From the NCBI GenBank assembly GCA_016584495.1, contig WAID01000009.1:2046001-2110000 (forward strand): a DNA stretch of 64,000 nt, given 5' to 3'. Shown one piece after another: positions 11,334-22,983 of this stretch (position 1 is its first letter; each line of letters begins with the position of its first letter). Source of the DNA: Celoporthe dispersa. Lineage: Eukaryota; Ascomycota; Sordariomycetes; Diaporthales; Cryphonectriaceae. The notes below the pieces were generated by a model that ran no database searches, had not been told where the DNA came from, and worked only from the letters and a program-made list of their open reading frames with translations. The translations under genes were made by a program, and so were the position numbers.

Positions 11334-12586
11334 AAGAAAGGGAGGGGGAAAGAGGATGAGAAGAGAAAACAAAAATCTAAACATGCCCACTTTAGGTGAG
11401 AACAAGGCCAACAGCTCAAGTGTCGTCCTCCTTTCAGCCCGAGCGACCAGCGTCATGATGGTAACGTCCTTTCTCGAAACCCTCAGGTTATCTCCATGAG
11501 AACAGCAAACTGTGAACTATACTGATCACTGGCATGCTCGGCTACGCTACGGACCCGTGGACAGTACTGTACTGGAGAACTGCCCTCCAAGGCATCAGAT
11601 CTCCGGCGAGAACTCCACTCCGACCCCTGAGAGGCTCGGGGTTCGCGGTGGGACCAGTATAACTGCAGTCTTCCTCCTCTTCTTTCTTCTTCTCCAGGCA
11701 TCCATCCTGTCCTTCAGATTGTGTTCACACTCTGGACGTGGCTGGCCTCTGCCTCTCCACATGACCACAGCTGCCCAGTGAGACGTGCAGCAACCCCAGG
11801 AAGGGGGGGCGGGGGCCACCTAATGGAATAGGTTTTTTCCACGGAGCTTCTTCTGGGCACGACCAAAGGGGATGAGTGGATCCGCAAGTGAAAGCTGCGA
11901 CTGGATGGAGATGATCAACCTGGACTATCGATCTTGGGGGCAGGGCAGGCTTACATCACATGCAAGATTATCGTGTGTGTGTGGGTGTCATATCTGCTAT
12001 GCAACAGATGACCAATGCAAGGGCTGGCCCATCGAGACGACACACACTGCGTGGCGGTTGTCGCGGCGAAGGGGGTGAGATGTTGTGGTGGGACGGCGGA
12101 GTGCTGGAACCACGGTCCGTGAACAAGAGGAACCAGGAGCTTGAAGTCGGCCTTCCACGGGAGTCGAGACGTATTGAGCAAGGCCGTCCGGCGGGAGGGA
12201 AATATTTTCATATGCCTCCAAACCTGACCGAGACAAGATGCCATTGCGGGACATGAGGAGGCTGTGACTCTTGATCAGTCTCCCGAAGGTCTCAAAGAAG
12301 GGGACGAGAGAAAAGTTCCAATAATAAAATCGCCGACAGCAACAATCAACAGACATGTTAGCAGCAGCAGAGCAAGTCTACCGTGCACAGTACGAAGTGA
12401 GTGGCTCCCCGATTGATCTCTCCGGCTCAGCAGATCCGTCCATGTGCCACCGTAACAACGGGGGAGAAGTCATTGCAGATTCCAAATTCTGGTGTCACTT
12501 GCGAAGAAAATTATAATTTGTTAATATTTCCACTTCTTAAGATGTGTGTGGATCCGGGACGTAATGGGTACTTGAAAAGCCACATA

Positions 12587-12613
12587 CTCTCTCTCTCTCT
12601 CTCTCTCTCTCTC
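12587..12613 (+). repeat. (CT)n microsatellite
   Basis: About 13 CT units inside a longer pyrimidine-rich tract that runs to about 12670. Confidence 0.95.
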
Positions 12614-13587
12614 GCCATTTCTCTCTTTTTCTTTTTTCTTTTCTCTCTCTTCCTTTCAACCTCTCCTCGCCCAACACGAAACAGCGACTCGGACACTACT
12701 GCGTGGGGGACGGGGAGGCCGAGCAAGGACATGATCTTGCGATCCCCTCATGCAAAAGCATGACACAACAAGCAAATTAGGCAGAACTTCCTCCCATCAC
12801 TCGCAAAGTGGCTGCTGCTAATTAGTAGCAGCTGCTGTGGGGTTCATTCTGGCCACCCACCTTTTTTGTTTTTTTCTTCTTCTAATCCACCCTCCCGCGG
12901 CCCCACAGAGGGAAACACTTGGCCCAGCCATCCGAGCCAAAACTTGCCTACTTTGGCATGGCTGAGGTACTCACAAGATCGCGGAAGGCGGCTCGCGTGT
13001 CTGTGTCTGTGTCTGTGCAGAGGGAGCAGCGAGGCCTCGCGAGGCCTCTCTCTCTCTCTCTCTCTGAGTAGCCACGCAGAAGAAGGCAAAAGGCCGGCGT
13101 GCCTGGTCAGGGGCTTGGGATTTCACTGCGTCTGATTCGAGATCGGTAATTGATCTAGAGGGGCAAAGAGAGGGGCAAGGGAAGACGAAGCGATAGAGGC
13201 ATCAGGGCATTCCAGGTCGACAGTCTAGAAACCGAACGACAGCTGGATCTACATGTCGCCCCATGCCAGTGGTCGTCCCCTTGGCCGACGCCAAGCCCCT
13301 TTACAGAATAGGTTTGGGCTTCCAAGGTTCCCACAGGTTCCTGAGAAGGGCGCAGGGGGGGAAGAACGGCATAGGAGCCGTACGGTCTAACGATCCAGAT
13401 CAACCAGACCAGCAGAGTCCCCAGGTCTGGTCTGGCAGGTCTAGCAGGTCTAGAAGAAGGGACTGGCAACGGCCACCAGCGTTGTAAGACATGAATGCAG
13501 CTCAGTCTTGTCCTTTCCTATCTTCGCCTTGGAGCTACACACGGCCAGAGCCCAGCAGGTGGCTCTGCATTAAGACATTTTTTTAGG

Positions 13588-13611
13588 AGGGGGGAGGGGG
13601 AGGGGGAGGGG
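13588..13611 (+). other. Potential G-quadruplex tract
   Basis: Four G-runs of four to six bases separated by single A bases, about 3.3 kb upstream of the C2H2 regulator start. Confidence 0.6.
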
Positions 13612-16600
13612 AGAGTTTGCCTGCCACTTACGAGATGTAAATTTCGATCATGAGATCATCTAAAATACTATGGTGACCAATATGGGAGAGAGTCTTTGTT
13701 TTTCAGATGAGCCCTTGAAGGCTCATGGTACCAGGAGGAAAATCGAGAGAGAGAGAGAAAGAGAAAGAGTAGAGGGGGGGACGGACAGCCTCGAATCTTG
13801 CAAGCCTGGCGGCAGCCTGGCGTACCGGGGTTTTGGACGAGGCGCAGTTGTTCTCTTTTTTTTTTTTTCCCTCTCTTTTTCTTGCTTCTTCTTTTGGGAC
13901 CCACAACCATCTACACCGCACTGTTTATTTGTTAATGGCTGTATGACAGGTCGTGTCAAGCACAAGAATCTTCTCAGCCTCTACTCTACCTTCCTTTTTT
14001 TTTTCTCTCTTGTTCTTTTTTTCTCCCCTTTTTCCCACTTGGTCAGGGGCGGAACCTGGAGGGGCAGCGCAGACACAGACAGGGACAAAGACGGTAGTGT
14101 CCCAGACCAGATGAGCGAGTCTCACTCAACACCAACCCCACCAGGTGACACTTTGGATCCAGGGCTTGCTTTCTCTGGGGGTGGTTCCTTCCTTCCTCTT
14201 CCCTAAGAAGAAAAAAGGTAGACTACCATGTTCAGGTGAGTCGCCGCTTCCCCTAACTCATTTGCAAGGGGGGCGGGATCTACGCAGCGGTACGTAGTTG
14301 CCTCTGGCCTGGCTTGGTCTGGGATCCACACACTCAGCAGACGCCAGAGTCGGATGATTTCACTGCGCGGCTCGGAAATGCTCAATTCACGGCTGTCTGA
14401 GCGCCCTTGAGCCACACACACACACACACGCTCCTTGCCATCCAGAGTCAGATGGACCTCCGCCTTGTCCAGACCCGAGAGTCAAGGTCTGGACGATGAG
14501 CCTGATCTTGACTCGAGCCGTCGGTTCGTCCGCCCAGCATACTTATACACTTCCTCGCTTCGTGACAGACAAGAGAGACTTGCTGACCACCACTGATGGC
14601 AAATGCCAAACACACACACACACATGCGCCTCTTGCGAGCCCATGGCTCATCCGACGGTCGGGACGACACGATTGTCGGTTCGCCTTTTCGGAGCCGACA
14701 CGGGAAAATAGAAAAGAAAAGAGAGAGAGAGAAGAAAAAAGATGGTACGTCATTATCCAGACCCCAGACCTAACCCACCACACGTGTTCCTGGGCGCACT
14801 CTTGAACCGGTGGCTGAGGTCAGGCTACCTGCGATGACTTGCAGCAGCAATCAGCCGGCCAGCAGCAGGACAAGGTCCGCCAGTCATTCAACCAAAGACG
14901 CACGCTTGGCCGCTGCGCCGGGTCAAGGGTCGGCAGCCTTCTGCCTGCTTAAGCTTACCTCGGCGGGCTGCCAGGGGTTGGTCTCCCGCGAGGCCTGGCA
15001 TCGAGGCCTTTACCCTGCTTCTTGGACATGATTGGGCTTCGGCCTCTCGAGGCGCAATCAAAAGATGCATGTGCGGGTTCCGCAATCTCAGATCTGCCGG
15101 GAGATCCTCGAAGCCAAATCTGTGATAGACCGAGGAGAGGTAATCAATCCCCACCGGCATCATCCGCGTCGCGCTCCGCTCCAATGACAAGCAGCTTGGT
15201 TCTTTTCTTCCTAGGGGTGTCAGAGGAGAGGCTAGAGTATCAGGCTGGAGCGCTTAAGGGGGAGAAGAAGAAGAAGCAGAAGAAGTACAGCTTCATTTAC
15301 CAAGTCGGGCCCCCTCGGTGACTTGCTGTAAGTATGCACCTCCGATGGGGATAATTATCACCGAAATCCAGCCGACGGAGCCAGCATATCTTTCTTGTGC
15401 ACCCGACCTGTACGCTCAACCTCAATGTTTCAAGCTCGCCTTCCCTCTCTCTCTCTCTGAAAAGGACCTCCCAAGCCCCTGTACGGCAACGGGTCTCTCT
15501 GCTCATGTTGCGCTTCGACCCATGTCTTGAATTGCTTCTTCTCAAAAACAGGTCAGCCTATGCCGATTCCAGATTCGCACGAAATTTAGCCGGTGGCATC
15601 AGCGGCCGAAAGGTGCCAAAAGAAAGAAGAGAAGAACAAAAAATCACCCTCCTGCGTAGTAGTTTACTTAGTGAACTGACTTTTTCCTTTCCTTCTTTCT
15701 CGTCTACGTCAGATATCCATGAGGGAGAAAACCCAATCTAGTCAACGTATGGGACAAATTGGCCCTCTCTCTTCTTGGCCCTCGTTATCGAGAAAGTGCT
15801 GTCTCAGATCCGTCGACGTATATGGCTGCAACGGCTCTGATGGACGGAACTAGCTTCCCCTGCATCATTCCAGTTAGGTCCATCAAGGAAACTCGAACCA
15901 TGATGGCGTGTGGCTGGCCTTGCTGGCCTCTCTCTTTCTTTCCTATCTCGCTCCGGCTTATGCATGGTCCTCCCCTCCCCTTGCCCCTCCATGATGGCAG
16001 CAACCAGTCAAGCCCCTACACAGGAGGAAGAAGGAGAGATAGAGAGAGAGAGGGAGAGAGCATCCATACTTTTGCGAGAGTGGAGGTTGCGGCATGATCT
16101 GGTACTTTAGCTCGTGGGCCTCGCTGGTTTGTTCATTCTTTTCCACCTCCTTTTCATAACCCTCCCCCTCCGCATTCTCCTTCCTCTTCTTCAGGACCTT
16201 CTTCTGATCGGCTGGACAGGAACCCCCGACCCTGAAGTGGCCAGAAACCTGACCTGGGACCTACCCTACCCCCGTGATGGATGTCCCTTCCCGTGGGGAC
16301 TTTCTTCACAACTAAAACATCGCCTTCATGCATGCAATAGGCTGGCGTAGGGATGTCTCTCGTCTATCGTAGATCACAGGTGAGTAGAACGGGACCAACC
16401 TCCGACCCTGTCTCGCCCAAAGGTTGGCCAGGCCTAAGCAAGCATGATGGGAGCGCCACCTCTAAGAATCGGGTGACGCTCGTCGGCTCAGGGACCACAT
16501 TCCAACGAGCCGCGCACTTAAAGGGCTGTTATATTAGAAGGTCTCTGGCTAACGGTCCGTAGCCTCAGGATAACTTGACTCCCTTGGGATTATGAAATTC

Positions 16601-16839
16601 TTCTCACATCTTTTCCGATTATATCTAGGGAACAGGGTGGTCGACATTCCTCTCGACAAGAAATCCGGACTCCCTTTCTCAGCAGCTTCATCAAGTTCGA
16701 ACCACTCCTTCATCATACGGCCGACAATCACTCTCTTTTTTTTTCTCTCTCCTTTTTTCCCCCAATTTCCTAGTTCCTTCCTGGGCATTCTTCCTCTTTT
16801 GGGAGTGTTTTCTCTCACACACACAAAACAACAACAAAA

Positions 16840-16872
<33 letters not shown>
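16840..16872 (+). repeat. (AC)n microsatellite in the leader of the C2H2 gene
   Basis: A pure AC repeat of about 33 bases lies 40 bp before the chosen start codon. It falls in an open frame, where it would read as alternating Thr-His if translation began further upstream. Confidence 0.95.
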
Positions 16873-16874
<2 letters not shown>

Positions 16875-16912
16875 ATACACATACACAAACCCAAACACAA
16901 AAGACACACAAG

Positions 16913-18278
16913 ATGGCACTCAAGTCCCACACCAACCACACCAACTTCGACTTCGAGGACTGCGCCGAAGAGACGGTCAACATGCTCGATCTCAAGATAG
17001 ACACAGGGCATAGCAGCATCAGCTTTGGCTCTCAGCCCCTCTCGTGTCCGTCCTCGTGCCCGTCGACAACGGGGAGCTTCTCGTCGGCATCCTCGCTATA
17101 CGACCCCTTCACACCTACCTCCAGGACTTCCACTCCTCCCCAGACCATCCATTATGGGCCCTCCTCCTCCTGCGAGGATGAATGCATCATGTTCCAGTTC
17201 ACCCCGCCGCCCTCGGCCACGTCCACCTACTTCCCCATGGAGCTGAAGCCGACCGTGGCCCCCAACATGCTGTCCCACGGCCTGCCCACGACGCCCTCGC
17301 GGTGCAACAACCTCTTCGAGAACACGCTGTCCCTCCAGGGGCCCCTGGAGTTCACCACGCCGACACAAGACATGGACGCCTATCATGGCCTCCCTGACAC
17401 CCTCGGGACCTCTCCCTTCATGATCCCCACGCCCCCGCCGCAGTTTGGTGGTCCTGGGAACCATTCTGCCACGCCCAGCTGTGACCTGACCTCCATGTGG
17501 GGATCGCACAGCGACGGGAGCCCCATCACCTTCTCGTCGCCGGCCGTGTCCCTGGCGACGCCCTCGGCCCAGCTCGGCAGCTCCTATGGCAACATGAGGA
17601 GGAGGGTCGCCATGGACGGCCCGCAGCAGACCTCTGCGATGCTCCAGCAGCACCTCCAGGACACGCCCACCAAGATCAGGACGCCCAGGCCCAGGTCCAT
17701 GCAGCAGAGAGGGGCCCAGACCACCCAGAGGGCCCACAGGGTCACCAAGAACCTGGAGAGGATCCCGCCCCGGAAGTACAAGTGCGACGAGTGCAACGGC
17801 AAGGTCTACTCCAGGGCCGAGCACCTGAAGAGACACAAGAGCGAGTACGTTTTATCACCTCTCACACCCCCCCCCCTCTCCTCCCCCTCCCATCCTCGCA
17901 CTTCTGGAAAGAAAAAGAAAAAGTACTGGGTCAAAGAAGAGCAAAACTGACCCTTTTTTCTTCTTTTCTATTTATAGAGTACATGTGGAGAACCCAACAA
18001 AGTGGGTGTGTGACTTCTGCGTGCCCAAGCCCAAGGTCTTTGGGAGGTGTGACAACTTCCGTGACCACCTCAAGCGACACGTGCAGAAGAGCACGGGCAG
18101 CAGGACCAAGGCCCAGCCCGGTGCCGCTGCCCTGCTGGCCAAGATGCAGAGCGAGATGAAGACCAAGAAGAGGCGTGTGCCTGAACAGGCTGAAGACCAC
18201 CCATCGTCGGTCTCGTCCCCGCAGAGGGATGTCAAGCTTGAGCCTACCGGCACTCCGCTCTACTCACCTCTGCCATGA
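16913..18278 (+). CDS. BrlA-like two-finger C2H2 transcription factor
   Basis: Exons are 16913-17844 and 17978-18278; the 133-nt intron (GTACGT to TTTATAG) splits the first zinc finger, and the join gives LKRHKSE/VHVENPTKW. The product is about 410 aa. Residues 1-285 are Ser/Thr/Pro-rich and disordered-looking, with an acidic DFEDCAEE segment near the start. Two C-terminal fingers follow: CDECNGKVYSRAEHLKRH with a second His in KSEVH, and CDFCVPKPKVFGRCDNFRDH with LKRH. A basic KMQSEMKTKKRR patch is a likely nuclear signal. The finger pair and spacing resemble the Aspergillus conidiation regulator BrlA, but orthology is inference. The ATG at 16913 has A at -3 and G at +4. An in-frame ATG at 16592 would add 107 residues including a His-Thr repeat, which I consider leader. 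Very long flanking spacers suit a developmental regulator. Confidence 0.8.
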
Positions 18279-21200
18279 TTCCAGCCATGTGAGAGAAAGA
18301 AAGAGAGAAGGAGGGGGGAGGGCGAGGAAGAGAGGGACAAAAGATTCTATTGTCTTGTCTATTTGTCGTTGAAGCAAAGACGACTAGACACCCTCGGAAT
18401 TACGTCTTGATATTTTTTTATTTTTTTTTTTTGGTTTTGCTCACAAACAGGCCTTCATAATCAATCATTCACGACGTCCCGGTGGTACTCGTAGAACGAA
18501 CACAAAGTTCACGAGGGACCCAGCATGATTTAGCATATCATTATTGTGGCGTTATTATTCCTGTTTCCTTTTTTTTTTTTTTTCTTTCTTGGTTTTCAAC
18601 TCAAGGCATTCAGAGGCACTTGATACAAGTGTGTTACCGAAAAGTCATTTAAAAAATTCGTCGTGATTTTTATTACCATTAAAGGTCACAAGAGTCTGTC
18701 TGCATTTTTATTTTATTTTTCTATTTTGGATGTGAGAGGGCTGGAGGAGGAAAGGGGACAGAGAGGGGGGCCGGAAAAAGTCAAGATTACAAGAAGAAAA
18801 AAGGAAATGGAAAAAAAAAACATCACTGGCATCTATACAACAGCGCTGCATCGAAGCGGGCTGGTATAGATACAGAACTCTGTAGATGTACTGGTAAGAG
18901 GCCACACAGCAGGCACGATACAATATTACTTACTATTATACGATGAATTAATGCCTCTAGCTCGCCACTCTCTTTTTATCTCCCGTCCTTCCATCTATCA
19001 TGTTCGTGGAAATTCAACCTCTCTCTCTCTCGGGGCAGTAATTTCACACATTTCTCAACGGCCATGGCCTCCTCCTCTCTTCTCTCTCTCCCCCTTTCCC
19101 TCCCACGTCGCCCTCACAAGAGGGGCTGGTGAACGTCGCCACACAAGACAGAAGGTGGCCAGCCTTTCCCTCTCCTTCCCCCCCTCGGCCAGCATTCCTC
19201 AGGCACGGCCCGGCACAAGACCCAGATAACGACTCTCCCGGAGACATTGGAGGGAGGGTGTGCTGCAGGTACATGCAGGTACATGATAGCTTTCCTCTCC
19301 GCAGTGTCTCGAAAAAAGAAGAAGAGGGGAAAAAAAGAAGAAAGAAAAAAAACCTACCCTACTCCCCGAGACAGAAAAGCAAGCCAGCCCACTTTTTGCT
19401 TTGCCCTGAGAACCCGCGCCAGATCAGGCCGGCCGCGCAGGCGTTTTCCGGTCCCTCCTTCTCACTCTCTTCTCTCGAGGTAGACGCTTAGCCCCCGGCC
19501 CCCGCCCCCCCCCCTCTTCTCTCATCGCTCCTTCCCCCTCCCTCCTCCCTTCCTCTCCTTCCCTCCTCTAACGCTCCTGCCTCTTCCCCTCCTCTCTCCT
19601 GTCCCTTCTCCTGAGTCTGGGCGCCCTTGCCGGGCAGGCAGGACCTACTATCTAGTCCCCATGCAAGCCACACTGTGCAACCGACAATCGACGAGACTAA
19701 ATCGCCTGACAGCGGAGCAAAGGCTCAAATAGTGTCAACCTACCGAGACTTGGCGTGGACCGCCCCCTCCCCCTTCCTCTCCTCCCCAAACGGCTCAACG
19801 CTCTTTGTGGGTTTTTTCTTTTTGGGAGGACTCGGATGACACAATCGTCGAGACTATTCGACATCGTTTTGATCCACATCCTTAGTTCCGTCAGAAAGAG
19901 GATACCCGGTGAGGCTTGCAGCCTTCTTCCCAGGCCGTTCTTGTCTCTCGACCTCGTCCTCCTCCTCCTCCCAAACCGAGCACACACCCAGACACTCAGG
20001 GGGTGCAGCGGCACGGCAGCTTCAGCCGGCTCAAACCTAACCCCCCCTCTCTCTCTTGATTCTCTCAATTAGTACATCATTTCAATCTCTCGATAATTGC
20101 CGGCGGCAAAAGAACGCATTCTCTTTCCCACCTTTTTTTTTTCTCCTTCCCTTCCTTTCCTATCTTTCTCTCTTCTCGCGTCTTGGATCATCGCTAGACA
20201 CGGGTGCGGGTTCTGGAATGAGATGCGTGCCCTGACTCTCTTTTTTTTTTCTTTTCTTCTTCCTGTCTCATCTTGCCACTCTCGTCATTCTACTTTCTCT
20301 TCTCTCAAACCACTCCATCCCCCCCCCCCACCCTTCTTTAAGACCAAAGGACTTCTATCTGAACCAGTGTTGGCTCGGAGCCGAGGCCTCGCAGTAGATA
20401 TTTCCGGCCGAGATGCATACACCAACCATGCTATAGCGGGCTGCCAGCTACAGGCTAACCGCTCTGTGGCTGCTTGTAAGAAGGCTTAGGTCTTGTTATT
20501 AGTGGCATTGCGCAACAAGCGGATGTTTTCTTTTCACGCTTCAACACCACCCCGAAAACGGGTCTGCTGCGGCCTCATGTATCAGATCTTAGGATAAAAA
20601 GACCCAAGGACGTCTTGCCTGAAAGAAAGAGGAGAGGGGGAAAAAATAGAATAAAAAATAAAATCAAAAAAAATCCCGTCTCGCCATGCAAGCAGATGCC
20701 GCTATGGTACACCGCACAGACAAGATCTCAGCTGCTGGGATTCATCCCCGGCTCACAGCGGCTCGGAAACCCCGCAGGTCGGCGACCGCATGTGTTCTGA
20801 AAATGACAGGTCAGGCCGTCCCTCTCTCTTTTCTCTCGCGTATCATCTGATTCGACTCGTCAGTTCAGATCGAGGCGACAAAAGAGAAAGAAAAAAAAAG
20901 AAAAGAAAAGGAAGAAAAAACAAGAGTAGGGTCATCCTTGAATTTTAATCTGCCGGATGTACCACCCCGTGGCCCTACATAAGGACCATCCATACCTGAT
21001 TATGCCCGCTGCGAGGAGAAGAGACAGACAAACCTTCCCAACATCTCATCCCTCAACACAGGTAGTTTAATTAGTACACCCACAACTCTATTTTACTGTT
21101 CGTTCTTCTTTTTCCTAAAAAAAAAAAAAAAAAAAAAAAAAAAACAGAAAGGAAGGCCGGGAGGGAAGGAGGAAGAAAAGAAACTACCCATACCCTACCC

Positions 21201-22002
21201 TACTGGCGTGACTTGGAAAACTGGGGGGGGGAGGCCCTCGATCACCTGGGCTCGGGCGGGAACCTCATAGCTTGGAGATTCATCGTCGGTTGACGTATTC
21301 AGTATCATCATGTTTCACTTTTTTCTGCTCCACTACACCATGATTCTGAGAAATGACAGAAAGGAGAGTAACATGAGATTAAGAATATGCACAGGAGGAT
21401 CATGGGTCATTTCCCGTTATGATTGACGATATTATGCATGACGAAAAAAGAAAGAGAAAAAGAGAGAGAAAAGGACCAACGAGAAAGGCCTGGACCGACG
21501 TAAAGGGCGCCAGACGTGGCATTGTAAGCTGTGCTGGGCTCTCGCAATCATGTTTAGTTCGGCGTGTTGTGTCCCTCTGGCCGTTCAGCGTTCCTACATG
21601 TGTGCTCATGACAGCCCTTTTTTTTTTCTTTTTTTTTCACCCTTCTTCTTTTAAGTTGCTGCACCCACTGAGCCATGCTTTGATCGTGCAATGGGGGACA
21701 GACTAGGTTGAGGATATGGCCATATCTCATTTTGAGTAAATCTGTGCAGCGCTATGTATTGCTTTTGGTCGTACAACGACCTCGCAAGCACTGTTGAGAT
21801 GAAAAGGAGTGACAAGAAAGTAAATAAACACCCAGATATACACATGTTCTTCCCAGAGACTTCATCAGGTTATCCCTTCCCCGGCGGAGCAGCATCTTTC
21901 TCACACACAATGGAACAAAAGACAGATAGATACAGGTCGGGGGGGGGCTCATACCGCCCTTTCTCCAGTCGGGGGCCTCTGTAGGGCGCTCCTCTCCACG
22001 AT
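18279..22002. other. Long spacer between the C2H2 gene and the cutinase
   Basis: About 3.7 kb of pyrimidine- and A-rich sequence with many homopolymers. It includes the 3' regions of both flanking convergent genes. No credible coding exon is visible. Confidence 0.55.
21117..21144 (+). repeat. 28-base poly-A tract
   Basis: An uninterrupted A-run in the spacer. No target-site duplication or retroelement sequence is evident next to it. Confidence 0.9.
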
Positions 22003-22638
22003 TTAGGACAGCGAAGCCGCAAACTTGGCCGCAGTGCCGGCATCCTGCCCGTACGTCAGGTGAGGCTCGAGGATCGCGTCGCCGTGCTCGCAGATGTCGT
22101 CGCCCTCGTGGCAGATAATCAGCGTGTCGGCCGCTGAGATGCCCGTGACAGCCGTGCCGTTGTCTATTTCATTATTACACAGGTCAGCCCACCTGCATGC
22201 CATTTCCTCACCTCTCTCTCTCTCTCTCATTTCTGAGGTCACCAAAGTGGTTCGGCTGCTTTGGGATTGCTCACCTGGGTCGCCAAAGATGATAGCACCG
22301 GCGACCCTGCTCACGACATCGCTCGCCAGCAGCTTGGCCGCGTTGTGCACAAGCTGCCCGCCCTGGCTGTAGCCCGACATGATGACCTTGGCCGAGGGGA
22401 AGTCGGTTAAGGCCTGCTGGACAAGCGTCGCCATCGTCTGGGAGCCGGTCGGGTCGCCGCCCTCGAGGAACCCGGCGACGTCGGCGGGTAGTCGACGCCC
22501 TGCACGGCGAGGTTGTTGGCGCCGACCAGCTGGGCGAAGGCTTCGAAGAAGGGGGGTCCGGCGATGGTGCCCACGTCTAATTGGATTGGTGAGAGGGTCA
22601 GCATCCTCTCTTTTTTTTTTCTTTTTCTCCTTTTTCTT

Positions 22639-22680
<42 letters not shown>

Positions 22681-22983
22681 ACTTTTTTCTTTTCCTCTCT
22701 CTCTCAGTAGAGGAGAGGTGCTGCATATATCTGGAGAGTCCAACAGGAGGTGGAGGCAAATACTCCCTCAAAACTGGGTCTGATACTACTTACTCCCCGT
22801 CTCAGTGGTGCCACGAGTAAAGATGACAATGTTCTCAGTGCAGTTCGTGGTGGTGCCCAGTCCAGTGAGACCATTCTCAGTATCGCCGGCGAAGCTGGCT
22901 GCCGTCTGTCGACCGGCGAGCAGGGGCGAAGAGAAGGCTGGGCCGGCGAGGGCGAGCAGGAGGGCAGCGAGCTGAGGCAGCAT
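22003..22983 (-). CDS. Cutinase (three exons, apparent frameshift)
   Basis: A secreted serine esterase of the cutinase family, which cleaves ester bonds of plant cutin. Exons read 22983-22794, 22576-22275 and 22163-22003; introns are 217 and 111 nt with GT-AG ends, and the joins give GTTETG/NVGTIAGPPFFEAF and IFGDP/DNGTAV. The N-terminus MLPQLAALLLALAGPAFS is a signal peptide. The catalytic triad is visible: Ser in GYSQGG, Asp in ICHEGDDIC and His in EPHLTYG. The paired Cys around CTEN and ICHEGDDIC fit the family disulfides. In exon 2 the frame breaks at about 22484: GVDYP continues as ADVAGFLEGGDPTGSQT only if one G is restored in a CCGG context. The total of about 215-220 aa is the usual length for the family. 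Confidence 0.88.
22644..22676 (+). repeat. (CT)n microsatellite inside cutinase intron 1
   Basis: About 16 CT units on the plus strand lie inside the unusually long first intron, which is transcribed from the other strand as GA repeats. Confidence 0.9.

Larger units (their letters stand above)
10496..16912. other. Long gene-free region upstream of the C2H2 regulator
   Basis: About 6.4 kb with no recognisable coding exon. It carries CT and CA microsatellites, poly-pyrimidine tracts, and two G-tracts with four or more runs of at least three G. It probably contains a long promoter and 5' leader for the C2H2 gene at 16913, and could hold noncoding transcripts that cannot be judged from sequence alone. 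Confidence 0.5.

Noticed and set aside
21117..21144. Poly-A tract as a retroposon tail
   Set aside because: No reverse-transcriptase sequence, no SINE-like promoter boxes and no target-site duplication seen.
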